Positions 50,291 through 58,369 are shown, counted from the stretch's first letter. The stretch is 64,000 bases of DNA from TMP-24 sp041397305 (GCA_041397305.1 JAWKWX010000005.1:1-64000), one strand, 5' to 3'. The notes: a model not told the origin generated them from the letters alone. A program made the numbers and translations.

Positions 50291-51673
50291 ATGAGCAGCC
50301 CCGCCGCCCCAGAAGCCAAATTCGTCACCGGCAGCCTGATGCGACATGTGACCGTGATGGCGCTGTCGGGCGCGCTGGGCCTGTCGTTCACCTTCCTTGT
50401 CGATTTCCTGGCGCTGTGGTGGATTTCCCAGCGGCGGATCGAGGCGGAGATGGCGGCGGTCGGGATCGCGGGCACGCTGCAGTTCGCCATCATCTCGCTG
50501 GGCGTCGGCATGATGATCGGCGCGGTGGTTCTGGTGTCGCGCGCCATCGGCATGGGCGACCGCGCCCGGGCGCGCCGGATCGCATCGGTCGCGATGGTGA
50601 TGACCCTGTCGGTGCAGGCGGCGCTGTCGCTGATCGTCTGGCTCTTCCGTCACCCGATCCTGATGGCTTCGGGCGCCGAGGGCACGGTGCTGGAAATGGC
50701 GGAGCGGTTCCTGACGATCACGCTGCCCTCGATGCTGCTCATATCGGCGGCGATCATGGCGGCCTCGCTGCTGCGCGCGGCGGGCGATGCCTGGCGGTCG
50801 ATGGCGGTGACGATGACCGGGGGGCTGGTGGCGGTGGTTCTTGATCCCGTGCTGATCGTGTGGATGGATCTGGGGGTCGAGGGGGCGGGCTGGTCGATCG
50901 TCATCGCGCGCGCCGTGGCCTGCGGCGTGGGCTTCTGGTTCCTGATCGGCACGCACGACCTTCTGGCGCGCCCGCTTCCGTCCGATTTCGCCACCTTCAT
51001 CCGCCCCTATGCGGCGATCGCGCTTCCGGCGGTGGCGACCCAGCTTGCCACACCGTTCGGCAACTGGATCCTGACGCGCGAGATCGCGCAATATGGCGCG
51101 GGCGCGATCGCGGGCTGGGGTGTGGTGATGCGGCTGACGATCCTCGCTTTCGGCGGAATCTTCGCGCTTTCGGGCGCCATCGGCGGGATCATCGGGCAGA
51201 ATTACGGGGCAAGGCGGCTCGACCGGGTGGCGGAGGCCTTCGTGGCGGCGCTGAAATTCTGCGCGGTCTACACGCTTTGCACCTGGGCGCTGATGGCGGC
51301 GCTGACCGGGCCGATCTCGACCTCGTTCGGGCTTTCGGCGGAGGGGCAGGCCATCGTCCGGACCTTCACCCATTGGGCGGCGGGTGCCTTCATCGCCACG
51401 GGCGCGCTTTTCGTCGCCAACGCAAGTTTCAACAGCCTGGGCCGGCCGCTGGCCAGCACGGCGGCCAACTGGTTCCGCGACGGGCTGATGATGTTTCCCG
51501 CGGCCCTTCTCTTCAGCCATTTCCTGGCGGCCGGGGGGATTGTCTGGGCCAATGCCGCCGCCAACCTGATCGCGGGCACGCTGGCGGCCTGGTTCGCCTG
51601 GCGCCATATCGCGCGGCTGCGCGCCGCCACGGCCGCGAACCCGGTGCTTGACCCCGCCCCCGCGCCCGCCTAA
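50291..51673 (+). CDS. MATE-family multidrug efflux transporter
   Basis: A 460-aa inner-membrane exporter with twelve helices in two MatE repeats. GALGLSFTFLVDFLALWWISQRRIEAEMAAVGIAGTLQFAIISLGVGMMIGAVVLVSRAIGMGDRARARRIA opens repeat one. LAFGGIFALSGAIGGIIGQNYGARRLDRVAEAFVAALKF and ATGALFVANASFNSLGRPLASTAANWFRDGLMMFPAALLF are in repeat two. Pumps of this family use Na+ or H+ to export cationic drugs. The shared TetR operators suggest substrate-induced expression. GGAG is 8 nt upstream of the ATG. Confidence 0.93.
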   Translation: MSSPAAPEAKFVTGSLMRHVTVMALSGALGLSFTFLVDFLALWWISQRRIEAEMAAVGIAGTLQFAIISLGVGMMIGAVVLVSRAIGMGDRARARRIASVAMVMTLSVQAALSLIVWLFRHPILMASGAEGTVLEMAERFLTITLPSMLLISAAIMAASLLRAAGDAWRSMAVTMTGGLVAVVLDPVLIVWMDLGVEGAGWSIVIARAVACGVGFWFLIGTHDLLARPLPSDFATFIRPYAAIALPAVATQLATPFGNWILTREIAQYGAGAIAGWGVVMRLTILAFGGIFALSGAIGGIIGQNYGARRLDRVAEAFVAALKFCAVYTLCTWALMAALTGPISTSFGLSAEGQAIVRTFTHWAAGAFIATGALFVANASFNSLGRPLASTAANWFRDGLMMFPAALLFSHFLAAGGIVWANAAANLIAGTLAAWFAWRHIARLRAATAANPVLDPAPAPA

Positions 51674-51705
51674 GCCCGGCCCCGACCGACAGAGGGAGGC
51701 AAGCG

Positions 51706-52575
51706 ATGCCGTTCTATTCCGCCCTGACCACCCTTCCCTCGCGCGAGGCGGCCGAGGCGCTTGCCGAGAGCCTCGAAGGGTTCGATCCCGAACCGACGGG
51801 TGTCGGCTGCTTCGAGATCGAGGACGGATCGGGCCGCTATGAGGTCGGTGCCTATTTCGAGGAAGAGCCGGACGATATCGTGCTGGCGCTGATGGCGGCG
51901 ATCTATGGCGCCGCGCCCTTTGCGGTGTCGCAAGTGCCCGAGACCGACTGGGTCGCCCATGTGCGGCGCGAATTGCAGCCCGTCGAGGCGGGGCGCTTCT
52001 TCGTCTATGGCAGCCATGATGCGGACAAGGTGCCTGACGGTTCGGTCGCGCTGCTGATCGAGGCGGCGATGGCCTTCGGCACCGGGCATCACGGCACGAC
52101 CAAGGGCTGCCTTCTGGCGTTGGACCGAATCGACCGGGCGGGCGTCCGCGCCCGCAATGTCGCGGACATCGGCTGCGGCACGGCGGTTCTGGCGATGGCG
52201 GCGGCGGCGATCTGGGACTGTGCCACCATCGCCTCCGACATCGATCCGGTGGCGGTCGAGGTGGCGCGGTCAAATGTGGCGGCAAACGGGCAGGCCGCGC
52301 GCGTCCAGGTTGTGGAGGCCGCCGGTTTCGATCAGGGCGATCTGCGGTCCCGCGCGCCCTACGACCTGATTTTTGCCAATATTCTCAAGGGTCCATTGCT
52401 TGCACTGGCCCCCGATCTGGCCGCGAACCTCGCATCGGGCGGTCGCGCGGTCCTGTCGGGCATCCTGGCCTCACAGGCGAGCGAACTTGTCGAAAAGTAC
52501 ATGTCCTTTGGACTGGCGCTGACGCATCGCGAGGACATTGGCGAGTGGGTGACTCTCGAACTGGTCAAAAGCTGA
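51706..52575 (+). CDS. prmA: Ribosomal protein L11 methyltransferase
   Basis: A 289-aa SAM-dependent enzyme that trimethylates L11. The N-terminal substrate domain is followed by the methyltransferase: MAFGTGHHGTTKGCLLALDRID, then motif I NVADIGCGTAVLAMAAA, motif II IASDIDPVAVEVARSNV and the NPxY-like catalytic stretch DLIFANILKGPLLALAPDLAANL. GAGGGAGG lies upstream of the ATG. It follows the MATE gene by 32 bp. Confidence 0.94.
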   Translation: MPFYSALTTLPSREAAEALAESLEGFDPEPTGVGCFEIEDGSGRYEVGAYFEEEPDDIVLALMAAIYGAAPFAVSQVPETDWVAHVRRELQPVEAGRFFVYGSHDADKVPDGSVALLIEAAMAFGTGHHGTTKGCLLALDRIDRAGVRARNVADIGCGTAVLAMAAAAIWDCATIASDIDPVAVEVARSNVAANGQAARVQVVEAAGFDQGDLRSRAPYDLIFANILKGPLLALAPDLAANLASGGRAVLSGILASQASELVEKYMSFGLALTHREDIGEWVTLELVKS

Positions 52576-52650
52576 ACAATCCGCCCTATTTTCGCCGTAT
52601 TTGCCCGACAATCATCATATTCACCTCGGGTGGGGGCCCGGGAGGAACGA

Positions 52651-52998
52651 ATGCACGATCCGAACATGCGGAAATTCCACGGGCGCCTCGACCGTATTCA
52701 GCGTATCCACGCTGCCGGCGGCGGGTTCGAGGCCGACGGGACGATCGGCATGTCGCACTATTCGGCGCGGCGGCGCCGCGAGCAGGGGTCGCGCCTGCCG
52801 ACCATCATGCTGATGGTGATCGCGTTCATCTTCCTCTTCAAGGCGGCACTGCACGTCGCCATCGGGCCCGAGGCCTATGACCTGCGCGTGGCGGTGCTGC
52901 GGGCAGGGACCGACGTTGACCGGGCCGGTGCCCTCTTGATGGCGCCCGATCCGTTCACGCTGTTTCTCGCCGAAAAGATCCGCACAGCACTCGGTTGA
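52651..52998 (+). CDS. Small single-pass membrane protein, unknown
   Basis: A 115-aa protein. A cytoplasmic, basic N-terminus (KFHGRLDRIQRIHAAGGGFEADGTIGMSHYSARRRREQGSRLP) leads into one helix (TIMLMVIAFIFLFKAALHVAI). A C-terminal domain of about 45 residues follows (RVAVLRAGTDVDRAGALLMAPDPFTLFLAEKIRTAL). I recall uncharacterised Rhodobacterales homologues but no function. GGAGG is 5 nt upstream of ATG 52651, so the longer frame start is rejected. A terminator follows at 53050. Confidence 0.7.
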   Translation: MHDPNMRKFHGRLDRIQRIHAAGGGFEADGTIGMSHYSARRRREQGSRLPTIMLMVIAFIFLFKAALHVAIGPEAYDLRVAVLRAGTDVDRAGALLMAPDPFTLFLAEKIRTALG

Positions 52999-53049
52999 CG
53001 CGGGCCGCAGGTCCTATCCGGAGCAGATACGTCAAAGGTAGAAAGAGAC

Positions 53050-53078
53050 AGGCCTCGCGGGAGAACCGCGGGGCCTTT
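53050..53078 (+). terminator. Terminator after the small membrane protein
   Basis: AGGCCTCGCGG (53050-53060) pairs with CCGCGGGGCCT (53066-53076), with one G-U pair and a GAGAA loop, followed by TTTCC. It is almost the same hairpin as the one at 54095. Confidence 0.72.
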
Positions 53079-53209
53079 CCGTTCAAGGGGGAAACGCCGG
53101 CCGCGGACCTCCTGGCGACGATTGCGCTCGGCTCCGGGTTGCTGCTATCGGACGTCTACCGCGGTGGCTGGCACCGCGTTCTGGTCCGGTCCGACACGAG
53201 AGGCAGAAC

Positions 53210-54067
53210 ATGATTGAAGAGGTCTGGCCACGTCGGCGACAGGACTCACGGCTTGACCGCCTCATGCTCTACACAAAGCTGATGCCGGGCTTTTGCAACA
53301 TCTGCGGTCACTGGACGATCTTCAAGACACGGCACGAGAACTTCCGCGAACATGTGCGCTGCATCAGATGCCGAAGCGTCAACCGCTACCGGCAGATCAC
53401 CGAAGTGCTGCTCGCGCTCGCCCTGCAGACAGGCTACCGGCGCGCGGGGCTTTTGTCGCTGCGGGATCTGCCGAGCGGGATCACGATCTGGAACACCGAG
53501 ACGACGCGCGCCCTGCACGAACATCTGAGCAAGCGGCTTGGAACGAACTATACCGCCAGCGAGTTTCTTGATCCCGCGCTGCCGAGCGGCACGGTGAGGG
53601 ACGGCGTCCTGCACGCTGACATCCAGAACGCGCACTTCGCGGACGACAGTTTCGACTATATCCTGTCGAGCGACGTGATGGAGCATGTCCCCGACGTTGG
53701 AAAGGCGCTGCGAGAGACCTACAGGGTCTTGAAGCCGGGCGGGGCGCATATATTCACTGCCCCCTTCTACCGGCACCGGTTCAGCACCGAGCGGCGGGCC
53801 GAGATGGGCGACGGTGGCGACATTCGCCACCTGATGAAGCCCTGGTATCACCTCGATCCGGTGCGGCCCGAGGGGGTGCTCTGTTTCAATGTGTTCGGGA
53901 TGGAATTGCTGGTGCAGATGGAAGAGGCGGGTTTCGAGCCGGCGCTTCTGAACGTTCATTCGACGCGCCGCGGCATTCTCGGTGATGTGGGGTTCGTCTT
54001 TGTCGCCCGAAAGGTGATGGATCCTGTCCATCGCCGGGATCTGATCTTCCCGGAAACGGCCGCCTGA
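53210..54067 (+). CDS. Zinc-ribbon class I SAM-dependent methyltransferase
   Basis: A 285-aa protein. Residues 29-55 carry CNICGHW and CIRCRS, a probable treble-clef/zinc ribbon joined to KTRHENFREHVR. The methyltransferase_11 core has LHADIQNAHFADDSFDYILSSDVMEHVPDVGKALRETYRVLKPGGAHIFTAPFYRHRFSTERR, that is motifs post-I to IV. The classical GxGxG motif I is not obvious. ALHEHLSKRLGTNYTASEFLDPALPSG resembles sugar- or lipid-modifying methyltransferases of surface polysaccharide loci. It is a single gene bracketed by near-identical hairpins. AGAGG is 6 nt upstream of the ATG. Confidence 0.82.
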   Translation: MIEEVWPRRRQDSRLDRLMLYTKLMPGFCNICGHWTIFKTRHENFREHVRCIRCRSVNRYRQITEVLLALALQTGYRRAGLLSLRDLPSGITIWNTETTRALHEHLSKRLGTNYTASEFLDPALPSGTVRDGVLHADIQNAHFADDSFDYILSSDVMEHVPDVGKALRETYRVLKPGGAHIFTAPFYRHRFSTERRAEMGDGGDIRHLMKPWYHLDPVRPEGVLCFNVFGMELLVQMEEAGFEPALLNVHSTRRGILGDVGFVFVARKVMDPVHRRDLIFPETAA

Positions 54068-54084
54068 TCGCAAGGCCTGACGCT

Positions 54085-54121
54085 TGCAAGACAAAGGCCC
54101 CGCGGATGAACCGCGGGGCCT
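54085..54121 (-). terminator. Terminator of the DUF1127 gene (minus strand)
   Basis: AGGCCCCGCGG (54095-54105) and CCGCGGGGCCT (54111-54121) form a perfect 11-bp stem. On the minus strand it is followed by TTTGTCTTG, a T-rich tract. It may also stop the convergent methyltransferase transcript. Confidence 0.8.
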
Positions 54122-54155
54122 CAGGCGAGCCTGTCGCCGGTCGCGCTGGCCCTGA

Positions 54156-54350
54156 TCAGGCGCGCGACGCGATGAATTCGATGTCGCCCCGGCAAAGGCC
54201 GATATCGTCGAGCTCGCGATCCGAAAGCTTCGACAGGGCGTTGCGCGTGACACGCGCGTCGTTCCAGGAAGCGATCGAAGCGACAAGGTTGCTTACCAGG
54301 TTCAGCGGGCTGAAGCCGGTCGCGGTGCGGGTCGTTTCAAACGCGGTCAT
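54156..54350 (-). CDS. DUF1127 small protein (YjiS-like)
   Basis: A 64-aa protein whose C-terminal motif LSKLSDRELDDIGLCRGDIEFIASR is the DUF1127 signature. The N-terminus (TAFETTRTATGFSPLNLVSNLVASIASWNDARVTRNAL) is an amphipathic helix with basic residues. In other alphaproteobacteria such proteins bind RNA or affect phosphate and stress physiology. ATG 54350 lies about 8 nt after AGAGG; the ATGs at 54356 and 54371 are alternatives. Its leader is long and AT-rich. Confidence 0.85.
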   Translation of the reverse strand: MTAFETTRTATGFSPLNLVSNLVASIASWNDARVTRNALSKLSDRELDDIGLCRGDIEFIASRA

Positions 54351-54696
54351 GTTCATATCCTCTTGCATACAGCGGCCGAAGGCGGTTCGCCGTCGACGCA
54401 ATGACAGATAGTCCATCCGGCATAACGGAGCTAGGGCCGGAAAAGCATTTCAGCCATGCGACTTATGCATATCTCTGATTTCGCGAAATGCACGGGGCGC
54501 GAGGCGCGATCCGGTAAACAATTAAAGCATTTTTGGGACATATCTACAGGGATCCGGGTCGCAATCCGATCCTGGAGAGTCGGAAATCGGCGGAAAAGCT
54601 GCCCGCTCAGGTCATGGCTCCCGGGTCGCTTTGTCCTTTGCGATGTTCCCCTTTCGTGCTAGTTCTGTGGAAAAGAACCAACAGGCAGGCAGTTTC
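54351..54696. other. AT-richer divergent region of DUF1127 and ruvC
   Basis: It contains the 12-bp perfect palindrome ATTTCGCGAAAT (54478-54489) and inverted GCATTTC/GAAATGC arms (54445-54451 with 54485-54491), plus another AAAGCATTTTTGG near 54526. TTGCGA followed 16 bp later by TAGTTC, about 40 bp before ruvC, may be its promoter. I see no LexA-type GTTC-N7-GTTC site. No further gene is evident. Confidence 0.5.
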
Positions 54697-55200
54697 ATGC
54701 GCGTTCTCGGGATCGATCCGGGCCTTCGCAACCTCGGCTGGGGCGTGATCGATGTGGCGGGATCGCGGCTTGCGCATGTGGCCAATGGAATCATCCATTC
54801 CGACGGGGACGATCTCGGCCAGCGGCTCCTGTCGCTGCATCGGGCGCTGAGCCGGGTGGTCGCCGAGCATGCCCCCGATGCGGCCGCCGTCGAACAGACC
54901 TTCGTGAACAAGGATGGCGCCGGGACGCTGAAGCTCGGCCAGGCGCGGGGCATCGCGATGCTGGTGCCCGCGCAGGCGGGGATCGCCGTGGGCGAATATG
55001 CGCCGAATGCGGTGAAGAAGGCCGTGGTGGGCGTGGGCCATGCCGACAAGGGCCAGATCGCGCATATGGTCCGCTTGCAGCTGCCGGGGGTCGATCTCGC
55101 CGGCCCGGATGCGGCGGATGCGCTGGCGATCGCCATCTGCCACGCCCATCACCTGCAAAGCGCCGGGCGGCTGGCCGCCGCGCTGAAGGGGGCGGCATGA
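54697..55200 (+). CDS. ruvC: Holliday junction resolvase RuvC
   Basis: A 167-aa endonuclease that cuts four-way junctions. The RNase H fold carries MRVLGIDPGLRNLGWGVID (Asp7), AAAVEQTFVNKDGAGTLKLGQARGIAML (catalytic Glu), and the late acidic pair in GPDAADALAIAICHAHH. The ATG at 54697 begins the conserved core; the longer frame from 54631 is rejected. It overlaps ruvA by ATGA. Confidence 0.96.
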   Translation: MRVLGIDPGLRNLGWGVIDVAGSRLAHVANGIIHSDGDDLGQRLLSLHRALSRVVAEHAPDAAAVEQTFVNKDGAGTLKLGQARGIAMLVPAQAGIAVGEYAPNAVKKAVVGVGHADKGQIAHMVRLQLPGVDLAGPDAADALAIAICHAHHLQSAGRLAAALKGAA

Positions 55201-55877
55201 TCGGGCGCATCGCCGGGGTGATCCTGCACCGCGCCGCAGATCAGGTGCTGATCGATGTGCGGGGCGTGGGGTACGTGGTCCATATCTCGCAGCGCACCGC
55301 CGCCAGCCTGCCGCCGGTGGGCGAGGCCTGCGCGCTTTATACCGAGCTTCTGGTGCGCGAGGATCTTCTCCAGCTGTTCGGTTTCCCGACGCTTCTGGAA
55401 AAGGAATGGCACCGGCTTCTGACCACGGTGCAGGGTGTGGGCGCGAAAGCCTCGATGGCGATCCTCGGCACGCTCGGCGCCGAAGGCACGGGCCGGGCGA
55501 TCGCCCTTGGCGACTGGGGGGCGATCAAGGCCGCGCCCGGGGTGGGGCCGAAGCTTGCCCAGCGGGTGGTGATGGAACTGAAGGACAAGGCGCCCGCCGT
55601 GATGGCGCTTGGCGGCACGCTGACGGTCGATGCGTCGGCGGTGATCGAGAGCGACGCGGAAGCGCCCGCGCGGCGATCCGCCGCGAAGGCCGCGTCTGCC
55701 GCCTCCGCCGCGGCGACGGCGGACGCGCTGTCGGCGCTTCTCAACCTCGGCTATGGCCAGTCGGAGGCCGCAGGCGCCGTGGCGCAGGCCGCGGGCGAGA
55801 ACGGGGGCGAGAACGGGAGGGCAAGCACGCCCGCTCTGATCCGTGCTGCGCTGAAGCTGCTGGCGCCGAAGGGGTGA
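55197..55877 (+). CDS. ruvA: Holliday junction branch migration subunit RuvA
   Basis: A 226-aa junction-binding protein. Domain I is MIGRIAGVILHRAADQVLIDVRGVGYVVHIS with LYTELLVREDLLQLFGF. Domain II helix-hairpin-helices are LLTTVQGVGAKASMAILGTLG and AIKAAPGVGPKLAQRVVMELKDK. An Ala-rich linker leads to domain III (ADALSALLNLGYGQSEAAGAVAQA), which contacts RuvB. The product is a little longer than E. coli RuvA because of that linker. Confidence 0.96.
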   Translation: MIGRIAGVILHRAADQVLIDVRGVGYVVHISQRTAASLPPVGEACALYTELLVREDLLQLFGFPTLLEKEWHRLLTTVQGVGAKASMAILGTLGAEGTGRAIALGDWGAIKAAPGVGPKLAQRVVMELKDKAPAVMALGGTLTVDASAVIESDAEAPARRSAAKAASAASAAATADALSALLNLGYGQSEAAGAVAQAAGENGGENGRASTPALIRAALKLLAPKG

Positions 55878-55952
55878 CATGATCTTTTCCGCTCACAGAC
55901 ATGCCGGGGGTGCGGGGATGGACCCCCTGCGAGGGGCAGGCAGGAACCGTCG

Positions 55953-56981
55953 ATGCTGACGCCCGATCCCACGCTCCGCGCCGCGCCGCAGCCCGAGGAT
56001 GCCGACCGGGCCCTGCGGCCCCAGGCCCTGACCGAATTCGTCGGTCAGGAAGAGGCGCGGGCGAACCTCAGGGTCTTCATCGAAAGCGCGCGCATGCGGG
56101 GCGAGGCGATGGACCATACGCTCTTCCACGGGCCGCCGGGACTGGGGAAGACCACGCTCGCCCAGATCATGGCCAGGGAACTCGGTGTCAATTTCCGCAT
56201 GACCTCCGGTCCGGTCCTGGCGCGCGCGGGCGACCTCGCCGCGATCCTGACCAATCTCGAGGCGCGCGACGTGCTTTTCATCGACGAGATCCACCGGCTG
56301 AACCCGGCGGTCGAGGAAGTGCTTTATCCGGCGATGGAGGATTTCGAGCTTGATCTGGTGATCGGCGAGGGACCGGCGGCGCGGACGGTACGGATCGAAC
56401 TGCAGCCCTTCACGCTTGTGGGCGCCACCACGCGGCTCGGGCTTCTGACCACGCCCCTGCGCGACCGGTTCGGCATTCCGACGCGGCTGCAGTTCTACAC
56501 GATGGAGGAACTTGACCTGATCGTCGCGCGCGGCGCGCGGCTGATGGGGATATCCTCGGACCCGGAAGGCACGCTCGAGATCGCGCGGCGCGCGCGCGGC
56601 ACGCCGCGGATCGCCGGGCGGCTGTTGCGCCGGGTCGTCGATTTCGCGCTGGTCGAGGGTGACGGGCGGCTCACGCGCGCCATCGCCGACAGCGCGCTGA
56701 CGCGGCTCGGCGTCGATCATCTGGGTCTCGACGGCGCCGACCGGCGGTATCTGACGCTCGTCGCCGAGAATTACGCGGGCGGGCCGGTCGGGGTGGAGAC
56801 CCTGTCGGCGGCCCTGTCGGAAAGCCGCGATGCGATCGAGGAGGTGATCGAGCCTTTCCTTTTGCAGCAGGGCCTGATCCAGCGCACGCCGCGCGGCCGG
56901 ATGCTCGCCCAGAAGGCCTGGACGCATCTCGGCCTGCCGCAGCCGCGGGCGGCGGGGCAGTCGGACCTGTTCGGCAAGTAG
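55953..56981 (+). CDS. ruvB: Holliday junction helicase RuvB
   Basis: A 342-aa AAA+ motor that drives branch migration. RPQALTEFVGQEEARANLRVFIESARMR precedes Walker A (GPPGLGKTT, 60-68), Walker B LFIDEIHRLNPAVEE, sensor 1 LVGATTRLGLLTTPLRDRFG and the winged helix GPVGVETLSAALSESRDAIEEVIEPFLLQQGLIQRTPRGR. AGGAA is 8 nt upstream of the ATG. The gap after ruvA is 75 bp. Confidence 0.97.
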   Translation: MLTPDPTLRAAPQPEDADRALRPQALTEFVGQEEARANLRVFIESARMRGEAMDHTLFHGPPGLGKTTLAQIMARELGVNFRMTSGPVLARAGDLAAILTNLEARDVLFIDEIHRLNPAVEEVLYPAMEDFELDLVIGEGPAARTVRIELQPFTLVGATTRLGLLTTPLRDRFGIPTRLQFYTMEELDLIVARGARLMGISSDPEGTLEIARRARGTPRIAGRLLRRVVDFALVEGDGRLTRAIADSALTRLGVDHLGLDGADRRYLTLVAENYAGGPVGVETLSAALSESRDAIEEVIEPFLLQQGLIQRTPRGRMLAQKAWTHLGLPQPRAAGQSDLFGK

Positions 56982-57081
56982 GGCCGCTGGGCCGGAGAAT
57001 TTTCGCGAAAGCTCGTCGGCGGCATCGTCGTTCTGGACCTCTGGCCCGACGCGGATTATGGGGCGGGCTGGAGGTTGAGCC

Positions 57082-57732
57082 ATGAGCCCGGACGAGATCG
57101 CATCCCATTTCACCCGACCGGACGGACGCTTCGCCTTCGCCCGCTGGCGGCGGCCGGTCGCGCCCGTGGTGTTCGGCGTCCGGGACGAGACGCTGGCCAC
57201 GATCAAGGGCGCGATCAGTACGGTCGCGGCGACGGCGGGCCATCCTCTGGCCGAGACCGATCCCGAACAGGGCGCGAACCTGATGATCTTCCTTTTCCGC
57301 GACTGGCAGGAGGTGGCGGACCTTCCCGGTATCGCCGATCTGGTGCCGGGGCTCGACCGGCTCGCACCGCGGCTCGCGCGCGAGGATGCCAACCAGTACC
57401 GGCAGTTCCGCTTCGAGGAGGATGGGGCGATCCGCGCGGCTTTCGTCTTTCTGCGGATGGGCGGCGCGCTGGGCGAGATGCCCGCCGTCGATCTCGGCCT
57501 GACCGTCGCGGTGCAGAGCCTGCTTCTGTGGTCGGAAACCGCCTTCCGTCGTCACTCGCCCCTGATCGCCGCTGCGGGGCAGGTGTCGGTGCGGCCGGCA
57601 ATCGCGGCCCTCTTGCGGGCCGCCTACGACCCGGGTCTGCCCGCCGCCGCCGCGCACAAGAGCCATGCGCTGCGGCTTTTTGCCCGGGTCGCGGCGGCCG
57701 AAGGGGCGAACGGCCGGATGGAGTTCCGCTGA
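57082..57732 (+). CDS. Conserved protein of unknown function
   Basis: A 216-aa soluble protein. Segments HFTRPDGRFAFARWRRPVAPVVFGVRDETLATIKGAI, QGANLMIFLFRDWQEVADLPGIADLVPGLDRL, AAFVFLRMGGALGEMPAVDLGLTVAVQSLLLWS and RPAIAALLRAAYDPGLPAAAAHKSHALRLFARV are unfamiliar to me as a named domain. The gene regularly sits after ruvB in related genomes, as far as I recall. GGAGG lies 9 nt upstream. No membrane segment or signal peptide is visible. Confidence 0.72.
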   Translation: MSPDEIASHFTRPDGRFAFARWRRPVAPVVFGVRDETLATIKGAISTVAATAGHPLAETDPEQGANLMIFLFRDWQEVADLPGIADLVPGLDRLAPRLAREDANQYRQFRFEEDGAIRAAFVFLRMGGALGEMPAVDLGLTVAVQSLLLWSETAFRRHSPLIAAAGQVSVRPAIAALLRAAYDPGLPAAAAHKSHALRLFARVAAAEGANGRMEFR

Positions 57733-57827
57733 CGGGGCGGCCGGACTGATGCGGGCCTCATCGCCCGCCGCCGGTGAGGCTTGCGAGGCGCCGCGGGCCT
57801 GCCTAGGGTCGGGCGGCAGGAGGCCCC

Positions 57828-58229
57828 ATGTCCCATACATTCCCGATCCGCGTCTATTACGAGGATACCGACCTTGCGGGCATCGTCTATTACGCCAATT
57901 ACCTGAAGTTCATCGAGCGCGGCCGGAGCGAATGGGTGCGCGCCCTGGGCGTCGACCAGGGGCAGCTGAAGCGCGAGGAGGGGATCGTTTTCGCGGTGCG
58001 CCGGGTCGAGGCGGATTATCTGAAACCGGCGCGCTTCGATGATGAGCTGACCGTGGTCACGCGACCGCTCGGCGCGAGCGGCGCGCGCATCCAGCTTGAA
58101 CAGGAGGTGCTGCGCGCGGGCGAGCGGCTTTTCACCGCGCAGGTGACGCTCGTCTGCCTGACCGAGGCCGGACAGGCGGCGCGGCTGCCCGCCGACCTGC
58201 GCCGGACGCTCTTTCCGGCGGTTCACTGA
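57828..58229 (+). CDS. ybgC: Tol-Pal-associated acyl-CoA thioesterase
   Basis: A 133-aa hot-dog thioesterase. RVYYEDTDLAGIVYYANYLKFIERGRSEWVRALG contains the catalytic Asp15 and the Y-Y-A-N-Y-L pattern of the 4-hydroxybenzoyl-CoA/YbgC type. It is soluble and normally heads the tol-pal operon. Here 384 bp of repeat-rich sequence separate it from tolQ. Confidence 0.95.
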   Translation: MSHTFPIRVYYEDTDLAGIVYYANYLKFIERGRSEWVRALGVDQGQLKREEGIVFAVRRVEADYLKPARFDDELTVVTRPLGASGARIQLEQEVLRAGERLFTAQVTLVCLTEAGQAARLPADLRRTLFPAVH

Positions 58230-58252
58230 AGAGTTTCGTCCGGGCTTCGCCC

Positions 58253-58350
58253 GGCCGATCCGCCGGGGGGCGCTGCCCCCCGGACCCCCGGAGTATTTTC
58301 GGACAGAACGTGGGCATGAGCTTCATCTACGTTCTGTCGCCAAATACTCC
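58253..58350. repeat. Head-to-head pair of AAATACTCC intergenic repeats
   Basis: An inverted copy (58253-58311: GGCCGATCCG, 9-bp stem CCGGGGGGC/GCCCCCCGG at 58263-58283, GGAGTATTT, GACAGAACGT) faces a shorter direct copy (58329-58350: ACGTTCTGTC, CAAATACTCC). The GACAGAACGT/ACGTTCTGTC arms form a perfect 10-bp inverted repeat with a 17-bp loop. Unlike the other copies it lies between co-directional genes, upstream of tolQ. Confidence 0.75.
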
Positions 58351-58369
58351 CGCCGGAGGCGTGCCGAGT

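Noticed and set aside
54600..54696. LexA operator before ruvC
   Set aside because: GTTC occurs twice but 13 bp apart; the alphaproteobacterial site needs GTTC-N7-GTTC.
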